A program made the translations under genes and the position numbers. The notes under the pieces were generated by a model that ran no database searches, was not told where the DNA came from, and worked only from the letters and a program-made list of their open reading frames with translations. DNA of 11,823 nt from Alphaproteobacteria bacterium (GTDB lineage: Bacteria > Pseudomonadota > Alphaproteobacteria > ATCC43930 > CGMCC-115725): the NCBI GenBank assembly GCA_017353855.1, contig JAFMSA010000071.1, positions 1-11,823 on the forward strand, read 5' to 3'. This document shows, piece by piece, positions 1 to 7,276 of this stretch (its first letter is position 1; each line of letters opens with the position of its first letter).

Positions 1-300
1 CTGGTCCGTCCCCGACCGGCGCTCTCACATAAAGTCGCCGGTCCCGGCGTTGAGCGCGAGGATGTGCATGATCCCGTGTTTGACGGCAGAGGTCGCCTCG
101 AACGAATGCTTGCGGCCGATCCGGGGAGCCTTTGATTTGAGGTGGCTGGCCCACGCTCCCTTGAGCTGCTTGACCTCGGTTGTGTCGATCTGCTTCAGCG
201 CTGAAATAGCGCGGGTTGGTCAACTTGCCGCCAGTCGTAATCCAGTCCTTGTTGACTGGGCTGTGCAGCAGCCGGTCCATTTCTGGATCGGCGGCTCCCG
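1..300 (-). pseudogene. Decayed PQQ-dependent dehydrogenase fragment (N-terminal part, runs off left edge)
   Basis: Reading the minus strand from about 292 to 1 gives two pieces that together resemble the N-terminal beta-propeller start of PQQ (quinoprotein) alcohol-type dehydrogenases: NKDWITTGGKLTNPRYFS (about 253-200), then in another frame ALKQIDTTEVKQLKGAW (about 201-151) and FEATSAVKHGIM (about 102-67). Family members usually read DW-TTGG-N-RYS-L-QI---NV--LK-AW, then EATP-V-DG-MY. Three lesions are visible. The frame changes at 199-202. About eight residues seem missing near 60-61, where the family usually has a short TG-ND-VFALNA stretch. A TGA at 25-27 stands where the usual Trp of the TG---WE element belongs, and ERRSGTDQ continues in frame after it. 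The family assignment is from memory of the consensus. An intact gene would be periplasmic; this one should not make a working enzyme. The true N-terminus and any signal peptide are not recognisable. Confidence 0.6.
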
Positions 301-480
301 ACCGTGCGGCCCGCAAAGCATTGGGAGAGCGATGCACAGTGGCCGATCCGCTCCACACTACGCCACTTGGCAATATCCTCCCCTTGTACCGCCTCGAGGT
401 GCGCTTGTATCAACTAAACGTAATCCCGACCAAAAACCGCCTTGCCAACAATTTCGTTAAAACTCCACGAGGGTAGTGCA

Positions 481-2013
481 GTGGAAGCAGCCGCGCGACA
501 GCGTTACCCGGGTCCGCTAAGGCCTGGGGCAGGCCGTATGATAACCTGCCTCTGCGCGGCCTTTGCCGGCTTGGTGCTGATTTGTGCAGTTGTGCTCGCG
601 ATAGAGAATCTATTGGCCGCTGGCTTTTTATTTGAACGCAACTACAATGAAGGATGGAACGTCTATAATGCCCAGAGGCTCATTGATCATTACCTTATTT
701 ATGATAGCAATTATTGGAGAGTGAACAATTATCCGATCGGATCGTTTTTGATTGTCGGCGGGCTCGATCGCCTGGTTCACGACCTTCTATTGAGCGGACG
801 CATCGTTTCCGGGATGTCCTTTGCTGCGATCGGGCTGCTGGGAGCTATCGCGACGCGGAGTTTTGGGGGCGATCGGGTTGACGGGGTCTTCGCAGCCGCC
901 TGCGTCCTGGGGTTTTGCTATCTCGTCGCTCCAGCATGGATCATGGTCGACGATCCGCAGACGCTGGGCGAAGCCGTCATGCTTGGGGCCCTTGTAGTCT
1001 ACCGGTCGGGATCTCGACACCGTCTCGGGCTGCTTCTCGCGGCGCTGCTTGTCGTCTCGGGTGGGTTCATCAAGCACAATCTCATCGCGATACCGCTCGC
1101 AATCACGCTCGATCTGGGGCTCCGTTCCCCGCGGAAGCTCCTGTTCTGGCTCGGCAGCTGCGCCGGTTTTGCGGCGGTCTTGCTCGGCCTCACGCAACTG
1201 GTCGCAGGTGGCGCTTTTATCGAGCATCTGCTGTCTCCGCGCAACTTCACCTGGTACGGTTCGCGCTATCACGCGATGAAGTATTTACGCTTGTTCAAGT
1301 TTCCACTAATCGCGATTACTGTGTTTTCGCCGTGGATTTTTACGGGCAGGCGCATTGTTCTCGCTGCCTGGGGAGCCCTCTCGATCGCCGCCGCGACGGT
1401 GCTCTCGGGGTTTGAAGGGACCTCCTACAACACGTTTCAGGATGCGGCAGTATTTCTCGGGATTGCTGCGGGCGTCTTGTTCTGTGAATTGCGCAAACGG
1501 ATTTGCCGGCGGGAGATGCAAGGGCGCCTCGCCGCCGTAGTGTTCGGTGCGCCGGCGCTCGTCCTCGCACAGCCGATCTTCGCGAGGAGCCCGGACGCGT
1601 TCCGGCAAGTTTATAATGTCCGCACGTTGCTCGACCATGACCGCAATGCGCAACGCGAATTCTTGAGCGAAGCGAGATTCATTGCCGAGAGACCGGGCCC
1701 CGCAATTTGCGAAAGCCTGCTGTTATGCTATACGGCTGGCAAGCCGTTCATTCTCGATCCCTTCAACTCTCGCCAGTATATTCTGGCCGGCCGGCTGGAC
1801 CAGCGTGAGCTCATCCGGCGCATAGCTGCCCACGAATTTGCAGTGATCCAGCTCCGCGGAGATATCTGCGATGATCCAACCACCAAGGAGTGCCATATTC
1901 TGCATTCCCGGCGGAAGTTCAATCGCTTTACAGATGAAACGCTTTACGCGATCGATCGCTACTATCAGATCGCTCGCCGCTCGCAGGACGGCACCTTTTA
2001 CGTCGCGAAATAG
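481..2013 (+). CDS. GT-C / GT39-like multi-spanning membrane glycosyltransferase-type protein
   Basis: Integral membrane protein of about 510 residues. The first membrane segment (about residues 20-45) is followed by a loop with NYNEGWNVYNAQRL near residues 55-67; an acidic residue in the first external loop is the usual catalytic feature of GT-C enzymes, which use polyprenyl-phosphate sugars, and the Glu here could play that part. Many hydrophobic segments follow up to about residue 360. The C-terminal soluble part has the pattern ICESLLLCYTAGKPFILDPF then LIRRIAAHEFAVIQL, which I associate with GT39-like proteins. Acceptor and sugar are unknown. I chose GTG 481 because a GAGGG lies seven bases upstream and it keeps an Arg-rich cytoplasmic tail. 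ATG 442 has no visible ribosome site; ATG 538 is a shorter alternative starting right at the membrane segment. Codons between about 600 and 760 are AT-richer than elsewhere, suggesting transfer. It is divergent from the decayed dehydrogenase and not clearly linked to thrC. Confidence 0.62.
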   Translation: MEAAARQRYPGPLRPGAGRMITCLCAAFAGLVLICAVVLAIENLLAAGFLFERNYNEGWNVYNAQRLIDHYLIYDSNYWRVNNYPIGSFLIVGGLDRLVHDLLLSGRIVSGMSFAAIGLLGAIATRSFGGDRVDGVFAAACVLGFCYLVAPAWIMVDDPQTLGEAVMLGALVVYRSGSRHRLGLLLAALLVVSGGFIKHNLIAIPLAITLDLGLRSPRKLLFWLGSCAGFAAVLLGLTQLVAGGAFIEHLLSPRNFTWYGSRYHAMKYLRLFKFPLIAITVFSPWIFTGRRIVLAAWGALSIAAATVLSGFEGTSYNTFQDAAVFLGIAAGVLFCELRKRICRREMQGRLAAVVFGAPALVLAQPIFARSPDAFRQVYNVRTLLDHDRNAQREFLSEARFIAERPGPAICESLLLCYTAGKPFILDPFNSRQYILAGRLDQRELIRRIAAHEFAVIQLRGDICDDPTTKECHILHSRRKFNRFTDETLYAIDRYYQIARRSQDGTFYVAK

Positions 2014-2062
2014 GCCGGGCGGCCGCACGAATACCAATGCGACGCGGTCATGACACACTCGG

Positions 2063-2090
2063 TTGCGATTGCCGGGGATAAGGCGATAGG
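2063..2090 (+). promoter_or_regulatory. Possible promoter for the thrC operon
   Basis: TTGCGA (2063-2068) and GATAGG (2085-2090) are separated by 16 bases, about 30 bases before the thrC start. The match to a sigma-70 type promoter is weak (TTG and the central ATA only). It is proposed mainly because this 106-base gap is the only place for an operon promoter downstream of the membrane-protein gene. Confidence 0.22.
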
Positions 2091-2119
2091 TTTGCGCGCT
2101 ACTGATCGGATCGGACGTC

Positions 2120-3544
2120 TTGCGCTACATCAGCACCCGTGACGCTCGCGCTGCGCCGTTGAGGCTCTCTTTCGCGGAGGCGCTCCTCGCCGGCCTCGCC
2201 CGGGATGGCGGCCTCTACGTTCCAGAGAGCATACCCGAACTCGATGCTGCCAGTCTGCGTAGTTATGTCGGGTCAGCTTACCCGGAGGTCGCCGCACGCA
2301 TCCTTTCAATGTTCGCCGGTGAGTCCTTTGCGCCGGCAGAACTGCATGCGCTCGCGACGGCGGCCTATGCCCGGTTCCGCCACGCGGCAGTCGCACCGCT
2401 GGTACAGCTCGACGAGAAGCTCTGGCTGCTCGAGCTCTTCCACGGTCCAACGCTCGCCTTCAAGGATCTGGCACTGCAACTGCTCGGATTGTTGTTCGAT
2501 GCAGTGCTGGCCCGGCGCCATGAGCGCATCACGATCGTCGGCGCCACTTCGGGCGACACCGGTTCGGCGGCGATAGAAGCCTGCCGAGACCGAGAAGCAG
2601 TCGATGTTTTCATTCTGTATCCGCGCGGCCGTGTGTCTGAAGTCCAGCGGCGGCAGATGACGACGGTGGAGGCGGCCAACGTCCATGCGATCGCGATCGA
2701 CGGCACGTTTGACGACTGCCAGGATCTCGTCAAAGGGCTCTTCGCCGATGCCGAATTCCGCGGCGAGCTCAACCTTTCGGCGGTCAATTCGATCAACTGG
2801 GCGCGCATCGCCGCACAGACCGTGTATTACGTAACGGCTGCCGTGGCGCTGGGCGTCCCGGCGCGGCCGGTCTCGTTTAGCGTGCCCACAGGCAATTTCG
2901 GGAATGTCTATGCCGGCCACATCGCGCGCCGCGCGGGAGTGTCCATCGATAGGCTGGTGATCGGCACCAATCGAAACGATATCCTCGCACGTTACTTCGC
3001 GACGGGGCGGATGAGCCTTGGCACGGTCCGGCCGACACTCAGCCCGAGCATGGACATCCAGGTATCGAGCAACTTCGAGCGCCTGCTCTTCGAGCTGAAA
3101 GGGCGAAATGGCGCGGCCGTTGGCCAAGCGATGGGGCGGTTCCGGCACACCGGGAGCCTGCCCGAGGACGGCCAAGCCTGGCGCAGAGCGTGTCGCTTGT
3201 TTTCCGCCTACAAAGTGGACGACACTCGGACGATGCAGACGATCGCGCGGATTTATTCCGGTTCGGGCGTGCTGATCGATCCCCACACCGCAGTCGCCGT
3301 CGCTGCTGCGCAGAGCGAGTTTGCCGAACATGACTCCAATATCCCGATGATTGCTCTCGGCTGTGCCCATCCGGCCAAATTTCCCGAGGCCGTCGAGCGC
3401 GCCACAGGTATTCGCCCCGCCCTGCCGGCGCAGCTTGGCGATCTTCTCGATCGTCGCGAACGGATAATCGCACTACCCAACGAGCTCGGCGCAGTCAGGC
3501 GGTATATTCTCGCTCACGCGCGGCGGGTCGGAGTTGCGGCATGA
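2120..3544 (+). CDS. thrC: Threonine synthase
   Basis: Cytoplasmic PLP enzyme that converts O-phospho-L-homoserine and water to L-threonine and phosphate, the last step of threonine synthesis. At 474 residues it has the usual length of the long bacterial/fungal class. Visible signatures: the N-terminal MRYISTR and ARDGGLYVPE (28-36), the PLP-lysine motif HGPTLAFKDLALQ (108-120, Lys115), the phosphate-binding loop GATSGDTGSAA (141-151), and the C-terminal GCAHPAKFPEAVE. The start is TTG at 2120; no ATG follows in frame until residue 64, and family alignment begins at this residue. The Shine-Dalgarno match is weak (GGA). The stop overlaps the ATG of the next gene (ATGA at 3541-3544), so the peptidase is probably translationally coupled. 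The partner enzyme ThrB is in the window but in a separate minus-strand unit. Confidence 0.97.
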   Translation: MRYISTRDARAAPLRLSFAEALLAGLARDGGLYVPESIPELDAASLRSYVGSAYPEVAARILSMFAGESFAPAELHALATAAYARFRHAAVAPLVQLDEKLWLLELFHGPTLAFKDLALQLLGLLFDAVLARRHERITIVGATSGDTGSAAIEACRDREAVDVFILYPRGRVSEVQRRQMTTVEAANVHAIAIDGTFDDCQDLVKGLFADAEFRGELNLSAVNSINWARIAAQTVYYVTAAVALGVPARPVSFSVPTGNFGNVYAGHIARRAGVSIDRLVIGTNRNDILARYFATGRMSLGTVRPTLSPSMDIQVSSNFERLLFELKGRNGAAVGQAMGRFRHTGSLPEDGQAWRRACRLFSAYKVDDTRTMQTIARIYSGSGVLIDPHTAVAVAAAQSEFAEHDSNIPMIALGCAHPAKFPEAVERATGIRPALPAQLGDLLDRRERIIALPNELGAVRRYILAHARRVGVAA

Positions 3545-4800
3545 CAACGAAAATCACCACACTGGCCAATGGGCTGCGGATCGCCAGCGACCCGGTCGAT
3601 ACCGTTGAGACGGTCTCGCTCGGTATGTGGATCGATATCGGCACCCGGCACGAACCGCCGAAGATCAATGGCGTTGCGCACTTCCTCGAGCACATGGCGT
3701 TCAAAGGCACGCAACGGCGCAGCGCCCGCGCGATCGCCGAGGAGATCGAAGCCGTCGGAGGTCACGTCAACGCCTACACATCGCGTGAAAGCACGGCCTA
3801 TTACGCCAAGGTGCTCAAGGACGATGTACCGCTCGCTCTCGATATCCTCGCCGACATTTTGCAGAACTCCGCCTTCGATCCCGAGGAGCTGGAGCGCGAA
3901 CGAGCCGTAATCCTGCAGGAAATCGGCCAGGCCAACGACACCCCGGACGATATTATCTTCGATCAGTTCCAGGAACGCGCCTATCCCGACCAGGCGATGG
4001 GGCGGCCGGTTTTGGGAAGGCCGGAGATTATCCGAGAACTCGACCGCGATGCGGTCGTTTCGTATTTGCGCGAGCATTACAGTGCGCGCCGGATGGTGCT
4101 TGCCGCATCGGGGAATGTCGATCATCAGCGCCTGGTCGATCTGGCGGCGAAACTGCTCTCGGATTTCCCGGCGGAGCGGTCGGCAGTGACAGAGCCGGCA
4201 CGCTACACCGGCGGCGACCGGCGCGAAGAGCGGGATTTAGAGCAGTTGCACATTGTTCTGGGCTTCCCCGGAATCACGCTCGGCGATCCCGACTATTACG
4301 CCGCCGCGGTGCTGTCGACCGCCTTTGGCGGCGGGATGTCTTCCCGGCTATTCCAGGAAATTCGCGAGAAGCGGGGACTGGTCTACGCGATCCATTCCTT
4401 CGTTCACGGCTATCGGGACGGCGGCTTGTTCGGGATCTATGCCGGTACGGGAGAGCAAGAAGCGGCTGAGCTGGTGCCCGCGCTGTGCGAGGAAGCGATC
4501 AGCCTCGAAGACGGATTGACCGAAATCGAGCTCAACCGCGCCAAGGCGCAGATGAAGGCCGGGCTGTTGATGTCGCTTGAGAGCACCTCGGCTCGCTGCG
4601 AACAGTTGGCCCAGCATCTCCTGATCCACGGCGCCCCCTTTGATCCGCCGGAAATTGTGCGCCGCATAGAGGCGGTGGACGACGCTGCGATCCGCCGGGT
4701 CGTTGATCGCTGGCGGTCGGCGCCGCCGACCCTGGCTGCACTCGGGCCGCTCAGCCGGCTCGAAGAATTCGCTCGATTGCGCGAACGTCTGGCCGCCTGA
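3541..4800 (+). CDS. M16B family zinc peptidase, processing-peptidase-like
   Basis: Zinc metallopeptidase of the insulinase/pitrilysin clan, related to the beta subunit of the mitochondrial processing peptidase; the alphaproteobacterial gene is often called pepR or mpp. The inverted zinc motif HFLEH is at residues 47-51 (zinc ligands His47 and His51, catalytic Glu50), and the third ligand is expected at Glu127 in RAVILQEIGQ, the canonical distance. The second M16 half carries GGGMSSRLFQEIREKRGLVY (263-282), the conserved Arg/Tyr region. Its 419 residues match single-chain M16B proteins of about 420. No signal peptide is evident, so it probably acts in the cytoplasm; the substrate is unknown. 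It starts inside the thrC stop codon and ends 14 bases before the acetyltransferase, so the three genes probably share one transcript. All catalytic residues are present, so it should be active. Confidence 0.95.
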   Translation: MTTKITTLANGLRIASDPVDTVETVSLGMWIDIGTRHEPPKINGVAHFLEHMAFKGTQRRSARAIAEEIEAVGGHVNAYTSRESTAYYAKVLKDDVPLALDILADILQNSAFDPEELERERAVILQEIGQANDTPDDIIFDQFQERAYPDQAMGRPVLGRPEIIRELDRDAVVSYLREHYSARRMVLAASGNVDHQRLVDLAAKLLSDFPAERSAVTEPARYTGGDRREERDLEQLHIVLGFPGITLGDPDYYAAAVLSTAFGGGMSSRLFQEIREKRGLVYAIHSFVHGYRDGGLFGIYAGTGEQEAAELVPALCEEAISLEDGLTEIELNRAKAQMKAGLLMSLESTSARCEQLAQHLLIHGAPFDPPEIVRRIEAVDDAAIRRVVDRWRSAPPTLAALGPLSRLEEFARLRERLAA

Positions 4801-4814
4801 CGCTACGATAACCA

Positions 4815-5462
4815 ATGGCGCCGCAACGACGACCCTTCCCGCGATTGTTTCTCGCACGCACCGACCCTCACCGCCTCATCGGGGAACGCGTCTTTCTGAG
4901 ACCGCCCGAGCGCGGCGATTACGAAGTCTGGGCGGAGCTGCGCGCGAACTCGCGGGATTTTCTCGTACCGTGGGAACCGGCCTGGCCGCCAGACGCGCTG
5001 AGCCGCCCGAGTTTTCGCGCCCGGATAGGCCGTTATGCCGAAGACTGGCGCACCGATCAGGCTTATAATTTTTTTATCTTTACACATGACGAAACGCTGG
5101 TCGGCGGAATTGGTCTGTCCAATATCCGGCGTGGGGTTTCCGAGACCGGGAGCCTCGGCTATTGGGTCGGCGAGGCCTTCGCGCGGCAAGGCTATATGAC
5201 GGCCACCCTGCCGTTGGTTCTCGACTTCGCTTTTGATCGGCTTGGCTTGCATCGGATCGAGGCCGCCTGCCTGCCGACCAACACACCCAGCCGGGCGTTG
5301 CTGGCCAGGGCGGGCTTCCAGCAGGAAGGATACGCCCGCGAATATCTCTGTATCGAAGGCAAATGGCAGGATCACCTGCTGTTTGCGATCCTGCGCGGCG
5401 ACCGCCGGCCGACCGCAACGCAACGGCTAGCAACCCCGCGGTTAAGCCAAAGCCAGAGCTAA
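4815..5462 (+). CDS. GNAT N-acetyltransferase, RimJ/RimL-like
   Basis: Acetyl-CoA dependent N-acetyltransferase of the RimJ/RimL branch, 215 residues. It opens with GERVFLRPPERGDYEVWAELR (about 23-43), typical of this branch. The acetyl-CoA loop region is GSLGYWVGEAFARQGYM (112-128), where R/Q-x-x-G-x-A/G geometry is met by ARQGYM, followed by RIEAACLPTN (147-156) and ALLARAGFQQEGYARE (161-176). RimJ and RimL acetylate ribosomal protein N-termini, but many relatives act on other proteins or small molecules, so the substrate here is open. ATG 4815 has no visible ribosome site and lies 14 bases after the peptidase stop, so translation probably depends on coupling; the first 20 residues are less conserved and the true start could be slightly internal. 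The C-terminal 20 residues are low-complexity and overlap a terminator-like hairpin. Confidence 0.9.
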   Translation: MAPQRRPFPRLFLARTDPHRLIGERVFLRPPERGDYEVWAELRANSRDFLVPWEPAWPPDALSRPSFRARIGRYAEDWRTDQAYNFFIFTHDETLVGGIGLSNIRRGVSETGSLGYWVGEAFARQGYMTATLPLVLDFAFDRLGLHRIEAACLPTNTPSRALLARAGFQQEGYAREYLCIEGKWQDHLLFAILRGDRRPTATQRLATPRLSQSQS

Positions 5463-5470
5463 GCGGGGTT
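5432..5470 (+). terminator. Terminator-like hairpin at the end of the thrC-M16-GNAT operon
   Basis: AACCCCGC (5432-5439) pairs perfectly with GCGGGGTT (5463-5470). Inside it, TTAAGC (5442-5447) pairs with GCTAA (5458-5462) with one bulged A, closing a ten-base loop. The stem straddles the GNAT stop codon. No strong T-tract follows (CCTCCC), so it may act with Rho or only protect the 3' end. Confidence 0.5.
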
Positions 5471-5954
5471 CCTCCCACAAGGCCCGACAGCCCGGAGGAT
5501 CCATCCTGGAAGCATTCGGCGAACTCCCGCGGCCCTTCACGCGGCTCTTGGCACGCCGTTTCGGTCCAGGGGTCCCGGCGATCCTTGCCCGGCGGCCGGG
5601 GCCGAGAGCGCTTGACTGACCGCTGCACCGCAGTCAATCCGATCGCCCGCCCGTCGGGCAAGCCTTGGGCACGCTGCGCAACCTCAGCCGGTTCTTGACT
5701 GATCTCGAGACCGCCGCGTAGCGGCTGCTTTGCAAGCAATTCGCTGCCGAGTAAGCCGCTTCCGACGCAATCCCGTCCCGTGGGGCCGGTCTGCTGGTCT
5801 GACCACGCGATCACTTGCCGCGGGCGCCCCGCTGTCGGTCATCGAGGATGCACGAAGCAACACACAGCGCCGGATTGAGTGCTGCAGCCTTCGCCCTTGG
5901 CCAACCGGTTCGCGGTCCCCCGCTGGATCACCGGCCGCAGGAAGTGCCAGCAGG
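5463..5954. other. 492-base gap between convergent genes, no convincing gene
   Basis: No reading frame here shows a recognisable family or a good ribosome site. Long open frames on the minus strand are antisense to the acetyltransferase or YqgE. Two things stand out. One is a nested inverted repeat at 5584-5662. The other is a plus-strand frame (codon register of 5446) that reads coding-like in pieces, such as ILEAFGELPRPFTRLLARRF (about 5503-5562) and QALGTLRNLSRFLTDLETAA (about 5659-5718 region, ending in TAG), but is broken by TGA at 5617. It may be a decayed gene of unknown family or simply non-coding DNA. Confidence 0.45.
5584..5662. repeat. Nested inverted repeat / candidate RNA hairpin
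   Basis: CTTGCCCG (5584-5591) pairs perfectly with CGGGCAAG (5655-5662). The stem can continue through GCGG (5592-5595) with CCGC (5647-5650) across a four-base bulge. Inside it TTGACTG (5612-5618) pairs perfectly with CAGTCAA (5631-5637) around a 12-base loop. It lies between two convergent genes and could end transcription, protect a 3' end, or be part of a small RNA. Confidence 0.4.
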
Positions 5955-6512
5955 TTATGCGTGTCCCGCGTCAGTGGACAGCATCGACAGATCGATACCG
6001 AGCCTTCCCAATGCGCGCCGCCATTTCCCATCCTGATCGGTATCGAAAATGATATCGTCATCGGCGGTGACCGAAAGCCAGCCGTTGGCCTGGATCTCGG
6101 CATCGAGCTGGCCCGGCGCCCAGCCGGCATAGCCCAAAGCGAATAGGCTGCGCCGCGGACCTTGCCCTTTACCGATCGCCCTCAGGATTTCAAGTGTGGC
6201 GGTGACGGCTATGTTGCCGTCCACGATCATCGTGGTCCCTTCACTATAATCCGCCGTGTGCAGAACAAAGCCGCGGCCCGCCTCAACGGGGCCACCAAAA
6301 TGGACGGGGCGCGAGTCTGCGGCCCCGCTCGGCGAGATGTCGAGCTGTGTGAACAGCTCACCCAACATCAGCGAGCCCAGCAGCTTGTTGATCACCAGCC
6401 CCATCGCGCCAGCGTCTTCGCTGTGTGCGCAAAGGTAGATGACCGACCGCGCAAAGCGCTGGTCCAACATCTGAGGCATCGCCACCAAGAGCTGCCCTGT
6501 GAGCGATTTCAA
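5955..6512 (-). CDS. yqgE: YqgE/AlgH family protein (UPF0301)
   Basis: Member of the YqgE/AlgH family (E. coli YqgE is 187 residues; this one is 185). The molecular role is not settled; AlgH was linked to alginate regulation in Pseudomonas, and the fold suggests binding of a ligand or nucleic acid rather than a known catalytic site. Family landmarks are LTGQLLVAMPQM near the start, IYLCAHSEDAGAMGLVINK (about 25-43), GGPVEAGRGFVLH (about 74-86) and GYAGWAPGQLDAEI with NGWL (about 126-145). The start is taken as TTG (6510-6512, complement) because GGAGG sits five bases upstream and the protein then has family length. An ATG exists further upstream at 6659, but it would add 49 unconserved residues and cover the promoter region shared with the divergent peroxiredoxin gene. 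Confidence 0.92.
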   Translation of the reverse strand: MKSLTGQLLVAMPQMLDQRFARSVIYLCAHSEDAGAMGLVINKLLGSLMLGELFTQLDISPSGAADSRPVHFGGPVEAGRGFVLHTADYSEGTTMIVDGNIAVTATLEILRAIGKGQGPRRSLFALGYAGWAPGQLDAEIQANGWLSVTADDDIIFDTDQDGKWRRALGRLGIDLSMLSTDAGHA

Positions 6513-6751
6513 CGTGACCTCCGCCGCAATAACACGAGCGTTCCGCTGATCGAACCGACTTCCGTCGCTATACGCCTGTATATCGGTTTCGTTGCGCGGC
6601 GGCTGACAAAAAAGCGCTCTCGCAGTTTTCCCGGGTCGGGTTTGCCCTTGCGGCCCCACCTATGTTATCGCTCCGCCGTCCGATCCCTCGCGATGGGAGC
6701 GCGAGGCGCTTGGAGGGATTCTCTGACCCATACACGACCGGAGGAACTTAC
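6513..6751. promoter_or_regulatory. Divergent control region between yqgE and the peroxiredoxin gene, with a palindrome
   Basis: These 239 bases must hold the 5' ends of two divergent transcripts. The clearest element is a perfect 7-bp inverted repeat with a 7-base centre, CCTCGCG (6686-6692) and CGCGAGG (6700-6706), 45 bases before the peroxiredoxin start. ATCCC (6683-6687) could alternatively pair with GGGAT (6715-6719). It could be an operator or a 5' leader hairpin. No strong sigma-70 boxes are visible on either strand. Confidence 0.35.
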
Positions 6752-7234
6752 ATGACCATCAAGGTTGGCGACCGATTACCGTCGGTCGTGCTGAAACAGG
6801 TGACCCCGGAAGGGCCGAAGGAAGTAACGACCGACGATTTCTTTCGTGGCAAGAAGGTCGCCCTTTTCGCGGTGCCGGGAGCATTCACGCCTACCTGCTC
6901 GCAGCGTCATCTGCCGGGCTATGTCGACAAAGCCTCCGACATCAAGGCAAAGGGTATCGATGAGATCGCCTGCGTGGCGGTCAACGACCCCTTCGTAATG
7001 GCCGCCTGGGGCAAGGATCAGAAATGCGGAGGCAAGGTCCAGATGCTCGCCGACGGCAGCGGCGATCTGGCACGTGCTCTCGACCTCGAGCTTGACCTCA
7101 CCAAGGCCGGGCTGGGCAAGCGTTCACAGCGCTATTCGATGCTGGTCGATGATGGCGTCGTGAAGGCGCTCAACGTCGAGCCGCCGGGCCAGCTGGAAGT
7201 TTCCACCGCCGACGCGATGCTGAAGGCCCTCTAG
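6752..7234 (+). CDS. Peroxiredoxin, Prx5/AhpE-like (AhpC/TSA superfamily)
   Basis: Thiol peroxidase that reduces hydrogen peroxide and organic hydroperoxides, 160 residues, cytoplasmic. The catalytic motif is PGAFTPTCSQRHLPGY (42-57), with peroxidatic Cys49 and supporting Pro42, Thr46 and Arg (GKRSQRYSM, 122-130). GDRLP at the start and the C-terminal VEPPGQLEVSTADAML are typical of the Prx5 (type II hybrid) group. Two more cysteines, Cys74 and Cys92, are present; whether one resolves Cys49 cannot be told from sequence. ATG 6752 follows GGAGG at 6740-6744 with a good spacing; the open frame extends upstream to 6662, but those residues are not conserved and lack a ribosome site. Reductant is probably glutathione/glutaredoxin or thioredoxin, by family. 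It converges with rnhA and is separated from it by a perfect hairpin. Confidence 0.93.
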   Translation: MTIKVGDRLPSVVLKQVTPEGPKEVTTDDFFRGKKVALFAVPGAFTPTCSQRHLPGYVDKASDIKAKGIDEIACVAVNDPFVMAAWGKDQKCGGKVQMLADGSGDLARALDLELDLTKAGLGKRSQRYSMLVDDGVVKALNVEPPGQLEVSTADAMLKAL

Positions 7235-7276
7235 TCACGGCCTGACACGTCGCGGCGGCCGGCATCGGACTGGCCT

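Noticed and set aside
2306..3370. 354-residue open frame on the minus strand
   Set aside because: It is antisense to thrC, whose catalytic motifs are complete; its own translation is Arg/Asp/His-rich with no recognisable domain, as expected of a high-GC shadow.
3514..4125. 203-residue open frame on the minus strand
   Set aside because: Antisense to the M16 peptidase zinc-site region; no family features.
5080..5814. 244-residue open frame on the minus strand
   Set aside because: Its second half is antisense to the acetyltransferase and its first half has no recognisable motif or ribosome site.
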